From Sperchopsis tessellata (lineage: Eukaryota; Arthropoda; Insecta; Coleoptera; Hydrophilidae), in NCBI GenBank assembly GCA_033557685.1, contig JAWQRN010000115.1, positions 1 through 37,778 on the forward strand: a stretch of 37,778 bases of DNA, given 5' to 3'. The position numbers and the translations under genes are program-made. This document shows, piece after piece, positions 33,785-37,778 of the stretch. The notes beneath the pieces were generated by a model. It did not search any database. It was not told where the DNA came from and was given only the letters and a program-made list of their open reading frames with translations. How positions within the stretch are numbered: position 1 is the stretch's first letter; every line of letters starts with the position of its first letter.

Positions 33785-33972
33785 ATGAGTAGATTATACT
33801 GGAAATCAAGGAGCACCATTGGGTTCTTAATATTGGCCTTTGTGTTGTATCTATGCATACGGAAAGGAACATATGAATATAAGGCAGTTATACCAGTGCC
33901 AAATTCAAGACCTTATATAGTCTGGGAGTATGTATCGGATTTTAGCCATATGAAAAAATTAAATCCTACAAT
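33785..33972 (+). CDS. First coding exon of a membrane-anchored SRPBCC/START-like protein (partial)
   Basis: An ATG preceded by CAAAC opens a 62-codon frame that runs into an AAT|GTAAGT donor. It begins with a short basic head (MSRLYWKSR), then one hydrophobic segment at about residues 11-26 (TIGFLILAFVLYLCI), then YKAVIPVPNSRPYIVWEYVSDFSHMKKLNP. The pattern of beta strand, 'VW.YVSDFS.M..LNP' helix is typical of the start of SRPBCC/START-like lipid-binding folds. I infer a single-pass anchor with the domain outside the anchor. No continuation exon is recognisable in the 3.8 kb to the window end, so the product is unconfirmed. It is divergent from Xpd, with start codons about 1.8 kb apart. A TTTTTAG about 23 bp upstream of the ATG could be an acceptor of a 5' UTR intron. 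Confidence 0.55.
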
Positions 33973-34409
33973 GTAAGTATTTTAGAACCTATTGTGTTTT
34001 CACCAACTCAGTAATATTAAAAGTTATATCTACTACATAAATATGTAATTTGTAGACTGAAATTCACAGCATTTTCAAACATCCTGTGATTCTGATTTAG
34101 ATTCCACAACTATTGGTTTTAGAGTTCTAGGTAAATCTGAACAAAACCGGTGATATATGCCACATGTTTCTACAGTTCTTACTCAAAGTTACCCACTTTC
34201 GCTCTAGATTGTATATCCACATCAACAATCTCATCATCATACAATTTTTTTCTTATCTGTTTTGCAATGAGTGATGTCACCGTCTTCTGGTTACAACTAG
34301 CTGGTCTGTAGTCTATTTTGGAACCACATTACAGAATGTGGAGAGCTCATTTTCTCTGGATATAATTTAATTGCAGATTTTCTGTTCACTTTCCATACCA
34401 AACTTTTTG
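33973..34409. other. Intronic or intergenic sequence, nothing recognised
   Basis: Follows the donor of the START-like exon. AT-rich, no features recognised. Confidence 0.4.
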
Positions 34410-35348
34410 GCATATCATTGCACCTAATCGACTATGTTTTCTTCATTTTCAATCTTTTTTATATGTAATCTAAAATGGTATTATATTAAAATTATGTTAA
34501 ATATTGCTCTATACTATATTCTAGGTTTGCGGGTTGTACTTACATGTTTTTCCCATATTTCTTTGTTTGTGTGGGTTTTGCTATGCATTGTTTCTCCCAG
34601 ATGTTTTTATCACGACTGTTTCTGTATGGAGCGAAGTAAGATTTTGAATGCATGAAGCGGGAATATGTGGCAGGTTGAAATGGTTTGTGAGATTTATGAT
34701 AGGAGGGCATATGGACTTTGTTAAGTAAGTTGTTATTTAATGAATATTATAGAATATTGCATTTAGGTTTTTTATTTTTATCTGCAATTTATTAAAAAAA
34801 TTTAATGTATATCATTTCTAGTATATCTTATTGTTTTTTTCTCTATTTAGTAATAATAATTTTTCGAAATTGAACATATGATTTGTGGACTGGACCAAAT
34901 AGAGGAAAAACAATAAAGATCAAAATATACTAGATATAATATAAAAAAAAATATCAAAATACAGCAATAAATAACAATATACTTAACAAAGTCCATATGC
35001 TCTATCATAAATATCACAAACCATTCCCACCTGTCATGCACTCCCACTTCGTGCATTCAAAATCTTACTTTACCCAATACACAAACATTCGTGATAAAAA
35101 CATCTGGGGGAAATGACGCATAACAACACAAACAAAGAAATACAGGGAAAAAATGTAAGTATAACCTGCAAACCTAGATTATAGTAAAGAGTGATATTTA
35201 ACATAACTTTAATATAATACCATTACTTAATAACACTAACGAAAAATCAAAATTGCTTATTTAAAAACTGTTATGATTTACCATTTTAGATTACACATAA
35301 GAAGTATTGAAAAAGAAGAAAATATAGTCTTCGAAATGTATGCTACTA
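34410..35348. repeat. Large inverted repeat, two arms of about 420 bp with a loop of about 46 bp
   Basis: The left arm (about 34410-34849) and the right arm (about 34896-35348) are reverse complements at roughly 80% identity by eye. Matching blocks, left to right arm: AATCTAAAATGG (34457 area) with its complement near 35282; TAGGTTTGC (34523 area) with 35168; CAGATGTTTTTATCACGA (34599 area) with 35090; AAGTAAGATTTTGAATGCA (34633 area) with 35055; CATATGGACTTTGTTAAGTA (34709 area) with 34981; CTCTATTT (34841) with AAATAGAG (34898). The right arm has an insertion of about 55 bp near 35220-35280. Neither arm codes for anything recognisable. It lies downstream of the START-like first exon, probably within its first intron. 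Confidence 0.88.
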
Positions 35349-35397
35349 AAAAAAAACTCCCTAATTCACAATAAAAGGCCAAGAATATAAACGTACA

Positions 35398-35431
35398 TCT
35401 ATATATACATATATATATATATATATGTATA
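35398..35431. repeat. TA-rich microsatellite
   Basis: Short (TA)n tract with two interruptions, lying at the 3' side of the minus-strand LINE. It is followed by a perfect 11-bp inverted repeat, AACTTCATTCA / TGAATGAAGTT (35441-35470, 8-bp loop). Confidence 0.85.
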
Positions 35432-35439
35432 TCATAGTC

Positions 35440-37190
35440 AAACTTCATTCAGCAGAGGATGAATGAAGTTCATCTCAAGTCTATTTTTATGCCCTTGTAT
35501 TCTCAATTTAGTTCCCAGAACATGCTCTAGGGATGCACAGAAAAACATGGTATCTCCTTGTCTAATCTTTTGCCTTTTTGAAGAATGTTTTCATTTGTTG
35601 ACGTAGTTTAACACTTGATATGGCTTTTTCATGAATGTTTTGGATCAGCTGTTTTAGGTAGGTTGAATACAATTTTGGACCTAAGATTTAATAACTGCAG
35701 ATGCCTTAATCAAATCAAATGCTTTCTCGTAGTATACGAAAGCACAATTTAATGGCAGGTTATACTTGTTACGTCTAGATATCGCGCACTGTGTGAATGT
35801 GATTAGTAGTGCTATTTCCCTTTTGAAAGCTTGGCTGTACTTTAGGTTAGTAAGATTCAGATGAGTTTGGCAGTTGGTAATTATTTTTTGTTAGGACTTA
35901 AAAGCGATAGATGTGAGACTGATTAGACAGTTAATTTCAGGTCTTCTTTATTTCCTTTTTTGTGGAATAAAATAATTGTTGCATTATCCCAAGATGCTAG
36001 TATATCTTTTACTTCTATATATGACATGTAAAATTTTGGCAGAACTGTATATACCTCATCTCTAGCAATTTTTAATGTCACCTGTCGTCCTATCTTCTCC
36101 TGGTGCTTTTTCACACGTCATTGATTTTGAAGCAGTGCAAATTCTAAGGCTAATATTGGTGGAACTTCTTCCTCGGAAAATATGTTAATATAGTTTCGTT
36201 CATCTGTTTTCAGATCTGCTGGCTATTATTCGCTTTTTCCCAATTATAAATCTCTGTTCCACTTATTTATACCTCCTAAACTACTCTATCGCTGAGGGTG
36301 TGGCCTCATAGATGTATCTTCTAACATCTTCCTGTATTTGCTTTTTAATGGCCTTTGAAAGTCCCACATACTCTATATTCTACCTTCTTGTCTTAACTTT
36401 GCCTTTGTAGGGTCTTGGTCTGTTCAGAAATGTTCGACTCCTTGTTCACAGTTCCATGTGTGCAGCAAATCTGTTCTTAAGCTCTATTAGAAATTCTTCT
36501 TAGTAAGGTTTCAGATGATCCAAGTTAATTTTTCTGCCAACAATACGTTAATTCCTTCCAGTGTCAAAATGGCTTAGAGCTGTAAAGTGAGTATGTAGTC
36601 AATCTCGTTCCTGGTTTTGATAGGGGCTTGACATGTCCATTTGCATAATATTTTCATACCAAACATTGTATATGCTATATATAAACTCTTTGATTCTGCA
36701 AATTATAAAAGTCTGTTACCTCGTTCATTTCTTCTTCCATAGCCGAATAAACCTTCAACTTGCTCTCCTGGAATTTTTGCTCCTACTTTTGCTTTAAAAT
36801 CTCCCAAGATGATCTTAAATTGTGTATTTGAACTCTTATAAAGATCTGTCATGTCTTCGTAGAACACTTTCATCTTTCCATTTGAATGGCTGTTTGTAAG
36901 GACATATTCTTGCAGAATATAGATTATATACCTCTTAGAATTTTTTTTTTTTTAATTTTTCAATCTTGTTTTTCAAGTCTGTTGTGAATCATGAAATGAA
37001 CAACACAATTTATTCCATTGTTAATAACATGCCAGTGTAACATACATCCACTTTGCAGTTGAATATACTTTTTTCCTTTGCTTCTGACTTTGCTCAGACG
37101 TATATCATCCCAGTGAATCTTATTCAATTCATTTTCCAGCGATATTAGTATTCCTTCGCTAGATAATGTGCGGTGGTTGTAGACCTACAT
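35440..37190 (-). mobile_element. Degenerate LINE (AP endonuclease + reverse transcriptase) downstream of the START-like exon
   Basis: The minus strand starts with an endonuclease N-terminus at about 37185 (VYNHRTLSSEGILISLENEL, WDDIRLSKVRSKGKKYI). Next comes FYEDMTDLYKSS with ILGDFKAKVGAKIPGEQVEG, then FGYGRRNERGNRLL and TRNEIDYIL (36840-36600). Asp of GDF and the NE.DY block are conserved endonuclease features. The RT section has NATIILFHKKGNKEDLK (36000-35935), FQKGNSTTNHIHTV (about 35840-35800), a YYEKAFD block near 35720, and RQGDTMFFCASLEHVLG (about 35560). It stops before the YADD box, so the 3' end is missing. Numerous stops and an A-rich insertion near 36950. Confidence 0.82.
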
Positions 37191-37385
37191 AGAATGAGGG
37201 CCATGGTTTTGTTTTATTTGGCATTTTAAGGAAATTATGCATTAACTCTTCATGCTGCCTTACTGCACATTGCCAAGTTAAATATTGGCCGCTCCATTAC
37301 AGAGAACAGTCACCGCCATAAGCCTCTCCTGTTGGAAAACCGACACTTGCCTTGTACACACTCATTCGCCTTTTCAAATCGTTAA
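37191..37385. other. Short spacer, nothing recognised
   Basis: Sits between the 5' end of the LINE remnant and the unrecognised open frame. It may be the LINE's leader or older flank. Confidence 0.35.
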
Positions 37386-37733
37386 CATATTGCACATCAT
37401 GTTCGTAAACAACTCCTACCCAACATATCTGAAAGGGATTCGTTTATATGTCACACAAAGGGGTTTCAGGATTCTCCAGTGTTACTTGTTATAAATGATT
37501 CATCTGATGAATATGGTGAATTGGAAATGATAAGTCAAAGGTTGATGGCAGCACCTACAGACATTTTGAAATTTAGCAATGTAACCCAAGTTGTAGGACA
37601 TGTGTTATATAGTAATATATATCCTGAGATAATAATGAACATGAGCAATGATTGTGTAGAAGTTAGTTCGATAGAACAAGTTTTGGAAATGGCCAGCAAA
37701 TACAGATGTTCTCCAGTAATATTGAGAAGATGA
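37386..37733 (+). CDS. Unrecognised open frame, about 115 codons (possible exon or retroelement fragment)
   Basis: Open from the stop at 37383-37385 to TGA at 37731-37733, with internal acidic and mixed sequence (VINDSSDEYGELEMISQRL; then QVVGHVLYSNIYPEI; ending KYRCSPVILRR). Its amino-acid mix is like that of a real protein and it is the longest clean frame in this part of the window. GTTTCAG at 37463-37469 could be a splice acceptor. Joining there to the exon at 33785-33972 would be out of frame, so it is not shown to belong to that gene. No family recognised. It may be the last exon of an unknown gene or part of a retroelement. Confidence 0.3.
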   Translation, partial: HIAHHVRKQLLPNISERDSFICHTKGFQDSPVLLVINDSSDEYGELEMISQRLMAAPTDILKFSNVTQVVGHVLYSNIYPEIIMNMSNDCVEVSSIEQVLEMASKYRCSPVILRR

Positions 37734-37739
37734 CCTAGG

Positions 37740-37747
<8 letters not shown>

Positions 37748-37778
<31 letters not shown>
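37748..37778. repeat. (AT)n microsatellite at the window edge, after an A tract
   Basis: A run of A (from about 37740) passes into an uninterrupted AT repeat that reaches the last base, so its full length is unknown. Confidence 0.95.

Noticed and set aside
34434..35056. Open frames on both strands (34434-34655 plus, 34847-35056 minus)
   Set aside because: Both lie within the arms and loop of the large inverted repeat and mirror each other in part; hydrophobic low-complexity translations, no protein family.
33785..37733. Joining the START-like exon directly to the frame at the window edge
   Set aside because: The phase left by the AAT|GTAAGT donor does not fit the acceptor at 37469; in the required frame a stop follows within eight codons.
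1..37778. CRISPR arrays, bacterial operons, tRNA or rRNA genes
   Set aside because: No regularly spaced repeats with unique spacers, no ribosomal sequence and no cloverleaf with A/B boxes was recognised; all tandem structures are microsatellite, satellite or duplicated transposon sequence.

Overview
The window is AT-rich eukaryotic DNA, almost certainly from an insect or another arthropod. It has GT-AG introns, several of them only 54-78 bp, and remnants of transposon families typical of insect genomes: Jockey/R1-like and other LINEs, BEL/Pao, mariner and Tc1-like elements. Nothing in it is bacterial.

The one complete gene is Xpd (ERCC2), the XPD helicase subunit of TFIIH. It lies on the minus strand, with its ATG at 31991 and its stop ending at 17276. 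I rebuilt 13 coding exons from splice sites and homology. They total 2280 nt, keep the frame throughout, and give 759 codons plus a stop (human XPD has 760 residues). Walker A, the four Fe-S cysteines, the DEAH box and the HD2 motifs are intact. Nine introns are 430 bp or shorter. The other three (introns 4, 6 and 9, about 3.2, 4.4 and 3.9 kb) are swollen by decayed transposons.

Layout: 1-17 kb is gene-poor intergenic DNA. It holds a Jockey-like LINE remnant (about 1.0-2.1 kb), a 170-bp foldback and a decayed DDE transposase (6.4-7.35 kb), a degenerate GATATA-rich satellite (9.3-9.65 kb), Tc1-like remnants (11.3 and 16 kb), a dispersed repeat in two copies, and a 1.2-kb direct duplication (13.9-16.0 kb). 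Xpd occupies 17.2-32.0 kb. About 1.8 kb of unassigned DNA follows. A first coding exon on the plus strand (33785-33972) then encodes a short membrane-anchored N-terminus followed by what looks like the start of an SRPBCC/START-like domain. The rest of that gene is not recognisable before the window ends. Downstream of this exon are a large inverted repeat of about 0.94 kb (34.4-35.35 kb; two arms of about 420 bp around a loop of about 46 bp) and a LINE with endonuclease and reverse transcriptase remnants (35.4-37.2 kb). Last come an unrecognised 115-codon open frame and a TA microsatellite at the window edge.

The strongest candidate for something unusual is the inverted repeat at 34.4-35.35 kb. 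If transcribed with the plus-strand gene, it would fold into a long hairpin RNA of the kind insects process into endogenous siRNAs. A foldback transposon is the main alternative.
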